A stretch of DNA of 61,451 nucleotides, taken from an uncultured Cryomorphaceae bacterium. Its GTDB lineage: Bacteria; Bacteroidota; Bacteroidia; Flavobacteriales; Schleiferiaceae. The stretch's first letter is position 1. Each line of letters opens with the position of its first letter. Where the stretch lies: positions 1 to 61,451 of the forward strand of contig CACMMX010000011.1 of assembly GCA_902614915.1 (NCBI GenBank), read 5' to 3'. Shown piece by piece: positions 25,038 through 35,676 of this stretch. The translations under genes were made by a program, and so were the position numbers. The notes under the pieces are model-generated. The model made no database searches. It worked only from the letters and a program-made list of their open reading frames with translations, and was not told the DNA's origin.

Positions 25038-27449
25038 TTATGCAGCACTGACCTTGGCGAATTTTAATAACAATCTTTTTTCACCCGCATTGTCAAAGTT
25101 GATGATTGCTTTGGTATCTGCACCCTCACCCTCCAATCGAACAACTGTTCCAAGGCCAAATCGCCCGTGCACTATTCTTTTCCCTTCATGTAGTTCATTG
25201 GCTTTCAAAAAGTCTCCGCTGCTAATTCCAGCCCCTGCATTATTGACCTGTGTCAATATTTCAGTTTTCAATTTAGGGTTTTTTGCCGCATTGGTAAAGC
25301 GATCAATTTTATTCCCTCTTTTTTCTGAGGAAGACGGCTTGCTCCAGTTTTTATTTTTGACCTGATAATCTGTTCTGCTTTCATTTTTCTCATTAAATAC
25401 CCCAAAAGCACTATTTAAGGTAGAGGAACTAAAACTCGTGGGGTAAAATTCAGGAATTTGAATGTCTAGATAGACGTCATCTATTTCATCAATGAACCGT
25501 GAAGGTTCGCAGTCAATTAATTTTCCCCATCTGTACCTTGTGTGAGCATAGGTTAAATGAGCGCGTTTCTTGGCTCTTGTAAGAGCAACATAAAAAAGTC
25601 TTCGTTCTTCCTCAAGCTCACTTCTGCTTCCACTACTCATGATGCTTGGAAAAAGGTTCTCTTCGAGCCCAACAATGTATACGTACGGAAATTCTAACCC
25701 TTTTGCGAGATGAATAGTCATCATACTCACTTTTGGTGTTCCGTCGTTTAATTCATTGTCTCTATCGGTTAACAATGCAATGTCTGATATATAATTGGCA
25801 AGAGAAGGATCGCCTTCCGCAAGTTCTTTTTGTTGCTCGGTAAAATCCTTCATTCCATTCAGTAATTCTTGGACATTTTCATAACGAGTTACTCCTTCTG
25901 GTGTTTTATCCTCCCCCAAAACTTTAATGAGTCCCACGCTTTTTGCCACGTGCGCAACCAAATCAAAAGCGTCTTGCTGCTTGGACAAAATTTTAAATGA
26001 GTTTATTAGAGTAGAGAAGTCGCTAATTTTCTTAACGGTTGGTTTATTTATGCCACATTCCGTGAGCTGTATACGCTCGCATACTTCCCATAGAGAGCAG
26101 TTTTCTTTTTCTGCTGTTAAGACCAGTTTAGCAAGCGTAGTCGAACCAATGCCTCGTGCCGGATAGTTGATTACTCTTCTAAATGCCTCTTCATCTTTAG
26201 GGTTAATGATAAGCCTTAGATAGGCCAATATATCTTTAATCTCTTTACGTTGATAAAAGCTGAGTCCACCATAAATCCGATAAGGAATATTTTTTTTTCG
26301 TAAAGCATCTTCAAAACTACGACTTTGCGCATTCGTTCTGTATAAAACGCAAAAATCATCATGCTTTGCATTTTCATTCATGCAGGTCTTCCAAACATTG
26401 GTTGCGACGTAGTTACCTTCGTCTGTATCTGAAATACTTTTATGAACTATTACTTTTTCTCCTCCGCTATTTTGAGTCCAAACATTCTTATGAATCTGAT
26501 CTTTATTTTTTTTAATAATGCTATTTGCTGCCTGAACAATATTATTAGTTGATCTATAGTTCTGTTCCAGTTTAAATAGTTTTGTCTCCGGGTAATCCTT
26601 CTGAAAATTAAGAATGTTGCGAATATTCGCACCTCGGAATGCATAAATGGATTGTGCATCGTCACCAACAATGCAGATGTTTTCAAATTTTGCTGCTAAT
26701 GCCTTAACAATAAGATATTGGCTATGATTGGTGTCTTGGTACTCATCAACCGAGATATACCTGAATCTATTCTGATATTTAGATAAGACATCCGGAAAGG
26801 TATACATCAATTCATTTGTCTTTAGTAAAAGGTCGTCAAAATCCATACACCCAGCCCGAAAACATCGCTCTGTATATGCTTGATAAATCTCTCCGAACAT
26901 CGGAATTTTTGCCGTGCTGTCTTGAGCTTGTAATTCGCTGTTTTGGAAATACGCTTTAGGCGTTATCAAGTTGTTTTTTAAGGACGAAATGCGATTGATT
27001 ATAAATTTCGCCTTATAAATATCCTTGTCAAGATTTTTTTCTTTGATAATATTTGCAACGACTTTTTTACTGTCGTCGGCATCATATATAGTAAAATTAG
27101 TTGGGTAGCCCAACTTGCTTGCTTCAATCCTGAGTATTCTAGCAAAGACACTATGGAATGTGCCTGCCCATATGTTTTTTGCCTCTGTTTCTCCAACCAA
27201 TTTTCCAATGCGCACTTTCATCTCTCGGGCTGCCTTGTTGGTAAATGTTAGTGAGAGTATATTAAACGCGTCCACTCCCTTTTTTAAGAGATAGGCTATG
27301 CGGTAAGTTAGTACACGTGTTTTCCCAGACCCTGCGCCTGCAATAACCATAACGGGGCCTTCTGTTTGCTCTGCTGCTTCGCGCTGAGCATCGTTTAATT
27401 GATTGAGAAAATGTGTCAAAGATTTGTCGTTGAATAATTCACTAAACAA
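25038..27449 (-). CDS. UvrD/PcrA-type ATP-dependent 3'-5' DNA helicase
   Basis: Superfamily 1A helicase that unwinds DNA in repair and at stalled replication forks. The product has Walker A AGAGSGKTRVLT, motif Ia LTFTNKAA, Walker B DEYQDTNHSQY, motif III IVGDDAQSIYAFRGA and motifs V-VI (VSMMTIHLAKGLEF, EERRLFYVALTRAKK), plus a C-terminal Tudor-like domain (GKRIVHGRFGLGTVVRLEG). The frame has no ATG at its start: TTG at 27449 (803 aa) or TTG at 27419 (793 aa, giving MTHFLNQLNDAQREA) are possible. The upstream -7 element at 27457-27464 places transcription start near 27450, which favours 27419. Confidence 0.92.
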   Translation of the reverse strand: MFSELFNDKSLTHFLNQLNDAQREAAEQTEGPVMVIAGAGSGKTRVLTYRIAYLLKKGVDAFNILSLTFTNKAAREMKVRIGKLVGETEAKNIWAGTFHSVFARILRIEASKLGYPTNFTIYDADDSKKVVANIIKEKNLDKDIYKAKFIINRISSLKNNLITPKAYFQNSELQAQDSTAKIPMFGEIYQAYTERCFRAGCMDFDDLLLKTNELMYTFPDVLSKYQNRFRYISVDEYQDTNHSQYLIVKALAAKFENICIVGDDAQSIYAFRGANIRNILNFQKDYPETKLFKLEQNYRSTNNIVQAANSIIKKNKDQIHKNVWTQNSGGEKVIVHKSISDTDEGNYVATNVWKTCMNENAKHDDFCVLYRTNAQSRSFEDALRKKNIPYRIYGGLSFYQRKEIKDILAYLRLIINPKDEEAFRRVINYPARGIGSTTLAKLVLTAEKENCSLWEVCERIQLTECGINKPTVKKISDFSTLINSFKILSKQQDAFDLVAHVAKSVGLIKVLGEDKTPEGVTRYENVQELLNGMKDFTEQQKELAEGDPSLANYISDIALLTDRDNELNDGTPKVSMMTIHLAKGLEFPYVYIVGLEENLFPSIMSSGSRSELEEERRLFYVALTRAKKRAHLTYAHTRYRWGKLIDCEPSRFIDEIDDVYLDIQIPEFYPTSFSSSTLNSAFGVFNEKNESRTDYQVKNKNWSKPSSSEKRGNKIDRFTNAAKNPKLKTEILTQVNNAGAGISSGDFLKANELHEGKRIVHGRFGLGTVVRLEGEGADTKAIINFDNAGEKRLLLKFAKVSAA

Positions 27450-27456
27450 GAGTTAT

Positions 27457-27487
27457 CAAATGTACTTTTATCCATTCTTAGAAACAA
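27457..27487 (-). promoter_or_regulatory. Promoter of uvrD-DUF4290-murA-tlpA
   Basis: On the minus strand TTG (27487-27485) is separated by 20 nt from a perfect TACATTTG (27464-27457). This fits the Bacteroidota -33/-7 pattern and faces away from the rpsL promoter in the same 222-bp gap. Confidence 0.6.
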
Positions 27488-27582
27488 GTTTATCGAATAC
27501 TATCTTGTTCGAGATTTATTATCTCTTTCCAATACCAATTTTACTATTTCACAACGAGCGAATTTTTTTTACTACCAAGGCA

Positions 27583-27613
27583 TTTGGTTATGGAGATAAT
27601 ATCACTACATTTG
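27583..27613 (+). promoter_or_regulatory. Near-consensus promoter of the ribosomal protein cluster
   Basis: TTTG at 27583-27586, 19 nt, then TACATTTG at 27606-27613: both elements and the spacing match the Bacteroidota housekeeping promoter. Transcription would start near 27620, giving a leader of about 52 nt before rpsL. It is the only strong promoter I see before rplQ. Confidence 0.72.
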
Positions 27614-27671
27614 CAATCCCTAAAAAATGGGTAAAAAATTATTGGAATAAACTAGAAATCAAAAGGTACGT

Positions 27672-28046
27672 ATGCCAACGATTCAACAGCTTGTAAGAAA
27701 AGGTCGCAAACAGATCAGACAAAAGAGTAAATCTGCTGCGCTGGATTCCTGCCCTCAACGTAGGGGTGTATGTACTCGTGTCTACACAACTACGCCGAAA
27801 AAACCAAATTCGGCAATGCGTAAAGTGGCAAGGGTGCGTCTATCAAATGGAAATGAAGTAAATGCCTACATAGGAGGTGAAGGTCACAACCTTCAAGAAC
27901 ACAGTATTGTTCTTGTCCGTGGCGGTCGTGTAAAAGATCTTCCAGGGGTTCGTTACCACATTGTTCGTGGAGCTCTTGATACTGCAGGTGTAGATGGAAG
28001 AACCCAACGTCGTTCAAAATATGGGGCCAAGAAACCTAAGAAATAA
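27672..28046 (+). CDS. rpsL: 30S ribosomal protein S12
   Basis: S12 sits in the decoding centre of the 30S subunit and is the target of streptomycin resistance mutations. The 124-residue protein is nearly canonical: [11 protein letters not shown] at the start, [22 protein letters not shown] with Lys43, and [13 protein letters not shown] with Lys88 and Asp89. Lys at 43 and 88 is the streptomycin-sensitive state. First gene of the cluster. Confidence 0.98.
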   Translation: MPTIQQLVRKGRKQIRQKSKSAALDSCPQRRGVCTRVYTTTPKKPNSAMRKVARVRLSNGNEVNAYIGGEGHNLQEHSIVLVRGGRVKDLPGVRYHIVRGALDTAGVDGRTQRRSKYGAKKPKK

Positions 28047-28068
28047 ACTACTTCTAGATTAAGAACTT

Positions 28069-28536
28069 ATGAGAAAAGCCAGAGCTAAAAAACGCCCGCT
28101 GCTTCCGGATCCCAGATTCAACGATACGCTAGTCACGCGTTTTGTAAATAATTTAATGTTAGACGGTAAGAAGTCAATTGCATTTAATATTTTCTATGAT
28201 GCCATTGATATTGTTTCTGAAAAAACAGAAAATAATGGACTTGAAGTATGGAAGGAAGCCTTGAATAATGTGATGCCGCACGTCGAGGTTCGCTCACGTC
28301 GTGTTGGTGGAGCAAATTTCCAAATCCCAATGCAGGTGCGTCCAGATCGCAAGATTACTCTTGGAATGAAATGGATGATAACTTATGCTAGAGGTCGGAA
28401 CGAACGTTCAATGTCTCAAAAGTTAGCTGCCGAAATTATTGCTGCTTCGAAGGAAGAGGGAGCGGCAGTCAAAAAGCGTACGGAGGTACACCGAATGGCG
28501 GAGGCAAATAAAGCGTTTTCTCACTTTAGATTCTAA
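28069..28536 (+). CDS. rpsG: 30S ribosomal protein S7
   Basis: S7 nucleates folding of the 16S 3' major domain. The 155-residue product starts MRKARAKKRPLLPDPRF and contains VTRFVNNLMLDGKK and MQVRPDRKITLGMKWMITYAR, typical of the bacterial protein. It follows rpsL by 22 bp and precedes fusA by 12 bp, the standard str operon order. Confidence 0.98.
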   Translation: MRKARAKKRPLLPDPRFNDTLVTRFVNNLMLDGKKSIAFNIFYDAIDIVSEKTENNGLEVWKEALNNVMPHVEVRSRRVGGANFQIPMQVRPDRKITLGMKWMITYARGRNERSMSQKLAAEIIAASKEEGAAVKKRTEVHRMAEANKAFSHFRF

Positions 28537-28548
28537 TTAGAATAAATT

Positions 28549-30654
28549 ATGGCAAAAGGAAATAGAGACTTAACGTACACCCGGAATATTGGCATTGCTG
28601 CACACATTGATGCAGGAAAGACAACCACAACGGAACGTATTCTTTACTACACTGGTGTTAGTCATAAGATAGGTGAGGTTCATGACGGTGCTGCTACCAT
28701 GGATTGGATGGAGCAGGAGCAAGAGCGCGGTATTACGATAACATCCGCGGCTACTCATTGTGAATGGCGATATGCAGATAAAGCATATGCAATCAATATC
28801 ATTGATACTCCTGGGCACGTTGATTTTACGGTAGAGGTAGAGCGCTCATTAAGAGTTTTGGATGGTGTTGTAGCGTTGTTCTCAGCTGTTGACGGCGTAG
28901 AGCCACAATCTGAAACAGTATGGCGCCAAGCGGATAAATATCGCGTACCTCGATTAGGTTTTGTTAACAAAATGGATCGTCAAGGTTCAGACTTTTTCAA
29001 TGTTTGTCGACAAGTAAAAGAGATGTTGGGTGGAAATCCTGTCGCTCTTCAAGTGCCAATTGGTGACGAAGCAGATTTTAAAGGTGTTGTTGATTTAATT
29101 AGCAAGAAAGCTATTGTTTGGAATGAGGATGACATGGGTATGACCTATGAAGAAATTGATATCCCATCCGAATTAATAACTATAGTTGACGAAAAGCGTG
29201 CTGAGCTTATAGAGGCTGTCGCTGAATACGATGAAACACTAATGGAGAAATTCTTCGAAGATGAAGACAGCATTACCGAAGATGAAATTATTGCTGCTCT
29301 TCGTGCAGCGACTATAGATATGAGTATCATACCTATGATGTGTGGTTCTGCATTCAAGAATAAGGGAGTACAAGCAATGTTAGATGCAGTTATGCGTTAT
29401 TTACCATCCCCTTTGGATGTTGAAGCGATAGAAGGAACAAATCCTAATACGGGCGATGCAGATTCTCGTAAGCCTTCGGTTGAAGAGCCATTTTCAGCGT
29501 TAGCCTTCAAGATTGCTACGGACCCTTTTGTAGGTCGTTTATGTTTCTTTAGAGTTTACTCAGGGGCGCTGGACGCAGGATCATATGTGAAGAATACACG
29601 CTCAAACAAAAAAGAGCGTATTTCTCGCATCTTTCAAATGCACTCAAATAAGCAGCAACCAATAGATCAAATTACTGCCGGTGACATTGGTGCCGGGGTA
29701 GGATTTAAGGATATTAGAACTGGAGATACGCTTTGTGACGAAAAGGCGCCTATAGTTCTTGAGAGTATGACTTTCCCCGAGCCAGTTATTGGAATTGCAG
29801 TTGAGCCAAAATCAAAAGCTGATGTAGATAAAATGGGTACGGCCCTTGCCAAATTATCTGAAGAAGACCCGACGTTCCGAGTTCAAACTGACGAAGCTTC
29901 GGGTCAAACGATTATCTCCGGTATGGGTGAACTTCATTTAGATATTTTAATTGATCGTATGAAACGCGAGTTCAAGGTTGAGGTAAATGTAGGTGAACCG
30001 CAAGTGGAATACAAGGAAGCATTAAAAGGGACTACAAGTCACAGAGAAGTATACAAGAAGCAGACTGGTGGTCGCGGTAAATTTGCTGACATCATTTTTG
30101 AAATCTCACCAGTGGATGCGGATTTTGAAGGAGAAGGCCTTCAGTTTGTTAATGAGGTAAAGGGTGGTAATGTTCCTAGAGAATTTATCCCTTCCGTAGA
30201 AAGTGGCTTTAAATCTGCTATGATAAATGGTCCTTTAGCAGGGTTCTGTGTTGATTCATTCAAGGTAGTTTTAAAAGACGGTTCGTTCCACCCTGTGGAT
30301 TCGGACCAATTGTCCTTTGAATTAGCAGCAAAAATCGGGTTTAAGGAAAGTGCAAAAAAGGCTTCTCCAGTAATCATGGAGCCAATCATGAAACTTGAAG
30401 TGGTTACACCAGAAGAATATATGGGTGACATAGTTGGTGATTTGAATCGTCGCCGTGGTCAAGTAAATGATATGTCTGACCGCAATAATGCTAAAGTGAT
30501 TAAGGCAGATGTACCATTATCTGAGATGTTTGGATACGTTACAACACTTCGTACGCTGAGTTCCGGTCGCGCTGCGTCGTCAATGGAGTTTGCGCACTAT
30601 GCAGAAACGCCGTCAAATATCTCGGAAAAAGTAATAGAAGAATCAAAAGCTTAA
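28549..30654 (+). CDS. fusA: Elongation factor G
   Basis: EF-G moves tRNA and mRNA through the ribosome with GTP hydrolysis. The 701-residue protein has G1 [13 protein letters not shown]2/G3 RGITITSAA and DTPGHVDFT, and G4 NKMDRQGSD, followed by domains II to V. The C-terminal domain ends with [19 protein letters not shown], typical of fusA-I. The length matches the usual 690-705. The tuf gene normally near it in other phyla is not in this cluster. Confidence 0.97.
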   Translation: MAKGNRDLTYTRNIGIAAHIDAGKTTTTERILYYTGVSHKIGEVHDGAATMDWMEQEQERGITITSAATHCEWRYADKAYAINIIDTPGHVDFTVEVERSLRVLDGVVALFSAVDGVEPQSETVWRQADKYRVPRLGFVNKMDRQGSDFFNVCRQVKEMLGGNPVALQVPIGDEADFKGVVDLISKKAIVWNEDDMGMTYEEIDIPSELITIVDEKRAELIEAVAEYDETLMEKFFEDEDSITEDEIIAALRAATIDMSIIPMMCGSAFKNKGVQAMLDAVMRYLPSPLDVEAIEGTNPNTGDADSRKPSVEEPFSALAFKIATDPFVGRLCFFRVYSGALDAGSYVKNTRSNKKERISRIFQMHSNKQQPIDQITAGDIGAGVGFKDIRTGDTLCDEKAPIVLESMTFPEPVIGIAVEPKSKADVDKMGTALAKLSEEDPTFRVQTDEASGQTIISGMGELHLDILIDRMKREFKVEVNVGEPQVEYKEALKGTTSHREVYKKQTGGRGKFADIIFEISPVDADFEGEGLQFVNEVKGGNVPREFIPSVESGFKSAMINGPLAGFCVDSFKVVLKDGSFHPVDSDQLSFELAAKIGFKESAKKASPVIMEPIMKLEVVTPEEYMGDIVGDLNRRRGQVNDMSDRNNAKVIKADVPLSEMFGYVTTLRTLSSGRAASSMEFAHYAETPSNISEKVIEESKA

Positions 30655-30667
30655 CAATAGACTACAA

Positions 30668-30973
30668 ATGAGTCAAAAAATTCGCATCAAGCTTAAGTCT
30701 TACGATCACAACTTAGTGGACAAATCCGCTGAAAAGATTGTGAAGACTGTTAAGAGTACTGGAGCTGTTGTCAATGGTCCGATTCCATTACCAACGAATA
30801 AGCGTATTTATACGGTGCTCCGCTCACCACACGTAAATAAGAAATCACGAGAGCAATTTCAGCTGAGCAATTATAAGCGCTTGCTGGATATTTACTCTTC
30901 TTCATCAAAGACTATTGATGCCTTGATGAAATTAGAGTTGCCAAGTGGTGTTGAAGTAGAAATCAAAGTCTAA
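30668..30973 (+). CDS. rpsJ: 30S ribosomal protein S10
   Basis: S10 is a head protein of the 30S subunit and also serves with NusB in antitermination. The 101-residue product has [21 protein letters not shown] and [26 protein letters not shown], both diagnostic. It begins the S10 section, 14 bp after fusA. Confidence 0.98.
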   Translation: MSQKIRIKLKSYDHNLVDKSAEKIVKTVKSTGAVVNGPIPLPTNKRIYTVLRSPHVNKKSREQFQLSNYKRLLDIYSSSSKTIDALMKLELPSGVEVEIKV

Positions 30974-31002
30974 TAGAAGACTTAACTTAAATTCCAGAAA
31001 GC

Positions 31003-31620
31003 ATGCCAGGATTAATTGGTAAAAAAGTCGGAATGACCAGCATTTTTAGCCCTGAAGGTAAAAACTTGCCTTGTACTGTTCTTGAAGTCGGTCCATGTAC
31101 CGTTACCCAGGTGAAAACTGAAGATGTCGATGGTTATAATGCAATCCAACTAGGTTGGGGAGAGGCAAAGAATAAGAATACCTCAAAAGCATTGAAAGGT
31201 CATGTACAAAAAGCTAATACTTCTGCTAAGAAAAAGTTAGTAGAATTCTCTGACTTCGAAGAGGAATTGCAGCTCGGTCAAGTGGTTACTGTGGAATTAT
31301 TTGAAGAAGGCACTTACGTTGATGTTGTAGGTACCTCGAAAGGTAAGGGATTTCAAGGTGTGGTTAAACGACACGGTTTTGCTGGTGTGGGCCAAGCTAC
31401 GCATGGTCAGCACAATCGTCTTCGTGCTCCAGGTTCAATCGGCGCCGGTTCGGACCCATCACGCGTATTCAAGGGTATGCGAATGGCGGGTCGTATGGGT
31501 GGTAAGCGTGCGAAAGTTCAAAACCTTCAAGTTTTGAAGGTAGATGCCGATAAAAACCTTCTAGTGGTTAAGGGTTCCGTTCCAGGAGCTAAGAATTCAA
31601 CTGTAATTATAGAGAAGTGA
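31003..31620 (+). CDS. rplC: 50S ribosomal protein L3
   Basis: L3 is one of the first proteins bound during 50S assembly and approaches the peptidyl transferase centre. The 205-residue product begins [15 protein letters not shown] and carries [21 protein letters not shown] with the extended loop that contains the conserved Gly-rich [23 protein letters not shown]. The stop TGA overlaps the rplD ATG (ATGA-type overlap by 1 bp). Confidence 0.98.
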   Translation: MPGLIGKKVGMTSIFSPEGKNLPCTVLEVGPCTVTQVKTEDVDGYNAIQLGWGEAKNKNTSKALKGHVQKANTSAKKKLVEFSDFEEELQLGQVVTVELFEEGTYVDVVGTSKGKGFQGVVKRHGFAGVGQATHGQHNRLRAPGSIGAGSDPSRVFKGMRMAGRMGGKRAKVQNLQVLKVDADKNLLVVKGSVPGAKNSTVIIEK

Positions 31621-32246
31621 TGGAATTTAAGGTAGTAAATATTAATGGTAAACAAACCGGTAAGAGCGTTAGGATAAACCCTTCCGTTTTCGGAATAGAA
31701 CCGAACAATCATAGCATTTATTTAGATGTAAAACAATTCTTGGCAAATGCGCGCCAAGGTACGCACAAGGCAAAAGAAAGAGGCGAAGTAAATCGTACAA
31801 CGAAAAAGCATCACAAACAGAAAGGGACTGGTGGGGCCCGTGCTGGCTCCATGCGTTCGCCTATTCAGCGCGGTGGTGGCACTGTGTTCGGTCCTCGTCC
31901 CCGCAACTATGGGTTCAAATTGAATAAAAAGGTTAAGCAACTCGCCCGTAGATCAGCTCTTTCGATGAAGGCGAAAAATAAAGCTCTTACTGTAATTGAG
32001 AACTTTACCTTCGATGCGCCAAAAACAAAAAATTTTCTTTCTGTAATGGATTCACTAGGGCTAGGAGATAAAAAGTCCCTGTTTGTAGTGGCGGATTACG
32101 ATAAAAATGTATATTTGTCCTCCCGCAATTTAATAGGAGTAAAGGTTGTAAACTGTTCAGAATTAAGCACTTATGATATAATGAATGCGTCAGAATTGGT
32201 CATTTCAGAGAGTGCAATTGAAAAAGTAACAGCAATTTTAAGCTAA
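31620..32246 (+). CDS. rplD: 50S ribosomal protein L4
   Basis: L4 lines the peptide exit tunnel and, in E. coli, represses its own S10 operon. The 208-residue product contains the tunnel loop KQKGTGGARAGSMRSPIQRGGGTVFGPRPR. I chose ATG 31620, which overlaps the rplC stop by one base, over the GTG three bases earlier. No obvious S10-leader-type hairpin was seen before rpsJ, so E. coli-like feedback through L4 is not supported here. Confidence 0.97.
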   Translation: MEFKVVNINGKQTGKSVRINPSVFGIEPNNHSIYLDVKQFLANARQGTHKAKERGEVNRTTKKHHKQKGTGGARAGSMRSPIQRGGGTVFGPRPRNYGFKLNKKVKQLARRSALSMKAKNKALTVIENFTFDAPKTKNFLSVMDSLGLGDKKSLFVVADYDKNVYLSSRNLIGVKVVNCSELSTYDIMNASELVISESAIEKVTAILS

Positions 32247-32253
32247 AAAGGCT

Positions 32254-32544
32254 ATGAGTATTTTGATTAAACCAATCATTACGGAAAAGGCAACTGCGCA
32301 AAGCGAAGACTTAAATGTGTACGCCTTTGAGGTTGCTCGTTCTGCCAATAAAGTCGAAATAAAAAGAGCCGTAGAAGATTTCTATGGTGTTAAGGTGGAA
32401 ACCGTTCGTACGTCAATTGTCGCTGCTAAGTTTCAGACTAAATATACAAAATCAGGTTTGGTTCGTGGCAGGAAGTCGGCCTATAAAAAAGCACTAGTGA
32501 AGGTAGTGAGCGGTGAATCAATTGACTTGTACGGTAATATTTAA
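32254..32544 (+). CDS. rplW: 50S ribosomal protein L23
   Basis: L23 lies at the exit tunnel and docks trigger factor and SRP. The 96-residue product has the core motif [15 protein letters not shown] and [22 protein letters not shown], typical for bacterial L23. It is 7 bp after rplD. Confidence 0.97.
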   Translation: MSILIKPIITEKATAQSEDLNVYAFEVARSANKVEIKRAVEDFYGVKVETVRTSIVAAKFQTKYTKSGLVRGRKSAYKKALVKVVSGESIDLYGNI

Positions 32545-32549
32545 ATCCA

Positions 32550-33374
32550 ATGGGTGTAAAAAAATTAAAACCAATTACTCCTGGACAGCGATTTCGCGTG
32601 GTCAACGACTTTGAGCAAGTTACGGCAGTGAAACCGCAGAAAAGCCTTATAAAAGGTAAATCTAAGAGTGGTGGCCGCAATAATCAAGGACGTATGACCA
32701 TGCGTTATGTTGGTGGTGGTCACAAGCAAAAAGTACGTTCAGTCGATTTTAAGCGCGACAAAGTTGGCGTTCCGGCCACTGTTAAAGCTATTGAATACGA
32801 TCCATTACGTTCGGCATATCTCATGCTGCTTGTTTATGCTGACGGTGAGAAGCGTTATTCAATTGCTGTAAGTGGCATTTCAGTTGGAGATACTTTGATG
32901 AGTGGCGTTGATGCATCTCCAGAAGTAGGTAATGCTCTATTTTTAAAGGATATACCCTTAGGTACTATTATATCTAATATTGAAATGCGCCCAAGCCAAG
33001 GCGCAATTATTGCTCGTTCAGCTGGCACATTTGCTCAGTTGGTTGCAAGGGAAGGTAAATACGCAATTATCAAGTTGCCTTCTGGAGAGACGCGCATGAT
33101 TTTAACTTCATGTATGGCCACCATTGGTTCAGTGAGTAACTCTGAACACATGCTACAGGTAAGTGGTAAAGCGGGTCGTAGTAGATGGCAGGGTCGTCGT
33201 CCACGAGTTCGTGGTGTTGTAATGAATCCTGTTGATCACCCAATGGGTGGTGGTGAAGGTCGTGCGTCTGGTGGACATCCTCGATCACGTAACGGAATTC
33301 CTGCGAAGGGATATAAGACTCGTACGCCTAAAAAAGCTACGAATAAGTATATCATCGAACGTAGAAAGAAATAA
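32550..33374 (+). CDS. rplB: 50S ribosomal protein L2
   Basis: L2 is essential for subunit association and the peptidyl transferase centre. The 274-residue product has the C-terminal signature [23 protein letters not shown], including the conserved His of VDHPMGGG. It is 5 bp after rplW in standard S10 order. Confidence 0.98.
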   Translation: MGVKKLKPITPGQRFRVVNDFEQVTAVKPQKSLIKGKSKSGGRNNQGRMTMRYVGGGHKQKVRSVDFKRDKVGVPATVKAIEYDPLRSAYLMLLVYADGEKRYSIAVSGISVGDTLMSGVDASPEVGNALFLKDIPLGTIISNIEMRPSQGAIIARSAGTFAQLVAREGKYAIIKLPSGETRMILTSCMATIGSVSNSEHMLQVSGKAGRSRWQGRRPRVRGVVMNPVDHPMGGGEGRASGGHPRSRNGIPAKGYKTRTPKKATNKYIIERRKK

Positions 33375-33385
33375 TCTGACAGTAT

Positions 33386-33652
33386 ATGGCACGTTCACTT
33401 AAAAAAGGACCTTACATCCATTACAAATTAGAGAAGAAAGTTCTAGCCAATGTGGAAAGTGGAAAGAACACAGTTATTAAGACGTGGTCAAGAGCATCAA
33501 TGATTTCTCCGGATTTTGTTGGTCAGACCATAGGTGTTCACAATGGAAAAACGTTTGTACCAGTCTATGTAACTGAAAACATGGTAGGTCATAAACTGGG
33601 TGAATTTTCACCGACGCGTAACTTCCGCGGTCACGGTAAAAACAAGAAATAA
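33386..33652 (+). CDS. rpsS: 30S ribosomal protein S19
   Basis: S19 with S13 contacts the A-site region in the 30S head. The 88-residue product has [17 protein letters not shown] and [28 protein letters not shown], then [16 protein letters not shown]. It follows rplB by 11 bp. Confidence 0.98.
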   Translation: MARSLKKGPYIHYKLEKKVLANVESGKNTVIKTWSRASMISPDFVGQTIGVHNGKTFVPVYVTENMVGHKLGEFSPTRNFRGHGKNKK

Positions 33653-33657
33653 TAAAG

Positions 33658-34056
33658 ATGGGAGCTAGAAAAAGACAAGCAGCTGAAGCGCTTAAAAAAG
33701 CGAAAAAGGCGATTGCGATAGCAAAGCTAAATGATTGTCCTACTTCTCCACGAAAGATGAGACTAGTTGCAGATCAAATTCGTGGTGTTGAGGTAGAGAA
33801 GGCATTAGCCATCTTGAAATACAGCCCAAAAGAGGCCTCTATTCGTCTAGAAAAGCTGCTAATAAGCGCAATAGCTAACTGGCAAAGCAAGAACGAAGGT
33901 GCCGATATAGAGAACGCGGGGTTGGTAGTTAAAGAAATCAGTGTTGATAGCGGTAGAATGCTAAAGCGTATACAAGCAGCTCCTCAAGGAAGAGCTCACC
34001 GTATTCGTAAGCGTAGTAACCATGTTACGCTAATTATAGCTAATAAAAAATCTTAA
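33658..34056 (+). CDS. rplV: 50S ribosomal protein L22
   Basis: L22 lines the exit tunnel; macrolide resistance maps to its hairpin loop. The 132-residue product has the conserved [24 protein letters not shown] and the C-terminal hairpin [27 protein letters not shown]-type ending. Its N-terminus ([16 protein letters not shown]) is longer and more basic than that of E. coli. It is 5 bp after rpsS. Confidence 0.97.
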   Translation: MGARKRQAAEALKKAKKAIAIAKLNDCPTSPRKMRLVADQIRGVEVEKALAILKYSPKEASIRLEKLLISAIANWQSKNEGADIENAGLVVKEISVDSGRMLKRIQAAPQGRAHRIRKRSNHVTLIIANKKS

Positions 34057-34066
34057 TAAGGGAAAG

Positions 34067-34771
34067 ATGGGACAAAAAACCAACCCTATTGGTAATAGAC
34101 TTGGAATTATACGTGGCTGGGATAGTCAATGGTACGGTGGTCGTGATTATGGCGAGAAAATCGCTGAGGATGCCAAGATTAGAAACTATTTGTACGCTCG
34201 TTTAACCAAAGCTAGTATAAGCAGAATAATTATTGAACGAACACTACGTTTAGTTACCGTAACGATCACAACTGCTCGCCCAGGAGTGATTATTGGTAAA
34301 GGCGGTCAGGAAGTAGACAAGCTTAAAGAAGAGCTAAAGAAATTGACCAGCAAGGAAGTTCAAATTAACATCTACGAGATAAAGCGCCCTGAATTGGACG
34401 CCAAACTAGTTGCTGATTCAATTGCTCGTCAAATTGAGGGTCGTGTTAGTCATCGGCGTGCAATTAAAATGGCTATTAGTGCATCAATGCGCATGGGTGC
34501 AGAGGGTATTAAAGTATTAATTGCAGGTCGTGTGAATGGGGCAGAAATGGCTCGCTCCGAAATGTATAAGGATGGACGTACACCATTGAGTACGTTTCGT
34601 GCAGATATTGATTATCATCTTAGTGAGGCCCATACAACTTATGGTCGCCTTGGAATTAAGGTTTGGATTATGAAAGGTGAAGTCTATGGTAAACGTGATT
34701 TAAGTAATCAGTTAGGTTCTACAAAATCAGGAGGTGGACGAAGTCGTGGAAAACGAAACAACCGCAAATAA
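34067..34771 (+). CDS. rpsC: 30S ribosomal protein S3
   Basis: S3 lies at the mRNA entry and helps unwind mRNA structure. The 234-residue product has the KH-domain motif [17 protein letters not shown] and the C-terminal [15 protein letters not shown] segment. The start [18 protein letters not shown] is canonical. A weak purine-rich AAGGGAAAG lies before the ATG. It is 10 bp after rplV. Confidence 0.98.
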   Translation: MGQKTNPIGNRLGIIRGWDSQWYGGRDYGEKIAEDAKIRNYLYARLTKASISRIIIERTLRLVTVTITTARPGVIIGKGGQEVDKLKEELKKLTSKEVQINIYEIKRPELDAKLVADSIARQIEGRVSHRRAIKMAISASMRMGAEGIKVLIAGRVNGAEMARSEMYKDGRTPLSTFRADIDYHLSEAHTTYGRLGIKVWIMKGEVYGKRDLSNQLGSTKSGGGRSRGKRNNRK

Positions 34772-34780
34772 TATTTAGAG

Positions 34781-35203
34781 ATGTTACAGCCAAAACGCAC
34801 AAAGCACAGAAAGGTCTTTAAAGGACGAATGAAGGGTAACGCTCAGCGTGGTACACAATTGACGTATGGATCATTTGGATTAAAGTCTTTGGATGCGAAG
34901 TGGATTACTGCGCGTCAAATTGAGGCAGCTCGTGTTGCGGCAACACGCTATATGAAGCGTGAAGGTCAAATGTGGATACGAATTTTTCCAGACAAACCAG
35001 TTACCAAAAAACCCTTAGAAGTTCGTATGGGTAAAGGAAAAGGTGGAGTAGAGTATTATGCTGCGGTTGTAAAGCCTGGACGTATCTTGTTTGAAATGGA
35101 TGGGATTCCAATAGAAGTGGCTCAAGAAGCTTTGCGCCTTGCGGCTCAGAAACTTCCGGTTCGTACCAAGTTTGTTATACGTAGAGACTTACAAGACATA
35201 TAA
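34781..35203 (+). CDS. rplP: 50S ribosomal protein L16
   Basis: L16 binds 5S rRNA and positions the A-site tRNA. The 140-residue product starts [19 protein letters not shown] and has [33 protein letters not shown], with the conserved [18 protein letters not shown] stretch. It is 9 bp after rpsC. Confidence 0.98.
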   Translation: MLQPKRTKHRKVFKGRMKGNAQRGTQLTYGSFGLKSLDAKWITARQIEAARVAATRYMKREGQMWIRIFPDKPVTKKPLEVRMGKGKGGVEYYAAVVKPGRILFEMDGIPIEVAQEALRLAAQKLPVRTKFVIRRDLQDI

Positions 35204-35213
35204 GAATAGAGTC

Positions 35214-35408
35214 ATGGACTACAATGAGATAAAAGAATTGACAACTGCAGAATTGGCAGAACGTCTTTTAGAGGAAAAGTCGAACTATATGAATTTGAAG
35301 TTGACTCATGCGTTGAGTCCTCTAGAGAATCCATTGAAGATTCGTGAGGTTAGAAAAACAATGGCTCGTTTGAGCACTCAATTGAGCTTGCGCTCAACAG
35401 AAGAATAA
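35214..35408 (+). CDS. rpmC: 50S ribosomal protein L29
   Basis: L29 lies beside L23 at the tunnel exit. From ATG 35214 the product is 64 residues, [22 protein letters not shown] at the start and [15 protein letters not shown] in the second helix. A frame open from 35139 would start inside rplP and lacks support. Confidence 0.95.
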   Translation: MDYNEIKELTTAELAERLLEEKSNYMNLKLTHALSPLENPLKIREVRKTMARLSTQLSLRSTEE

Positions 35409-35413
35409 GTATT

Positions 35414-35674
35414 ATGGAGAATACAAGAAACTTACGCAAAGAGCGTATCGGCGTGGTATCTAGCAACAAAATGAATAAGTCTGTTGTAGTGAAGGTCGAG
35501 CGTAAAGTAAAACATCCCAAATACGGCAAATTCGTAAAATTTACAAGTAAATTCCATGCCCATGACGAATCTAATGATTGCAATGCAGGCGATAAAGTAA
35601 GAATTATGGAAACACGACCGCTTTCGAAGTCGAAAAATTGGAGAGTGATCGAAGTTATAGAAAGAGCGAAGTAA
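35414..35674 (+). CDS. rpsQ: 30S ribosomal protein S17
   Basis: S17 binds 16S helix 11 and is an early assembly protein. The 86-residue product has [32 protein letters not shown] and ends MetThrArg-type [22 protein letters not shown], canonical for the family. It follows rpmC by 5 bp. Confidence 0.97.
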   Translation: MENTRNLRKERIGVVSSNKMNKSVVVKVERKVKHPKYGKFVKFTSKFHAHDESNDCNAGDKVRIMETRPLSKSKNWRVIEVIERAK

Positions 35675-35676
35675 TC

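Noticed and set aside
27403-27696. 97-residue open frame before rpsL on the plus strand
   Set aside because: It spans the divergent promoter region, overlaps the uvrD and rpsL starts, and its translation has no recognisable motif.
28570-30431. Several open frames antisense to fusA
   Set aside because: Shadows of the codon bias of a long conserved gene; no motif or start context.
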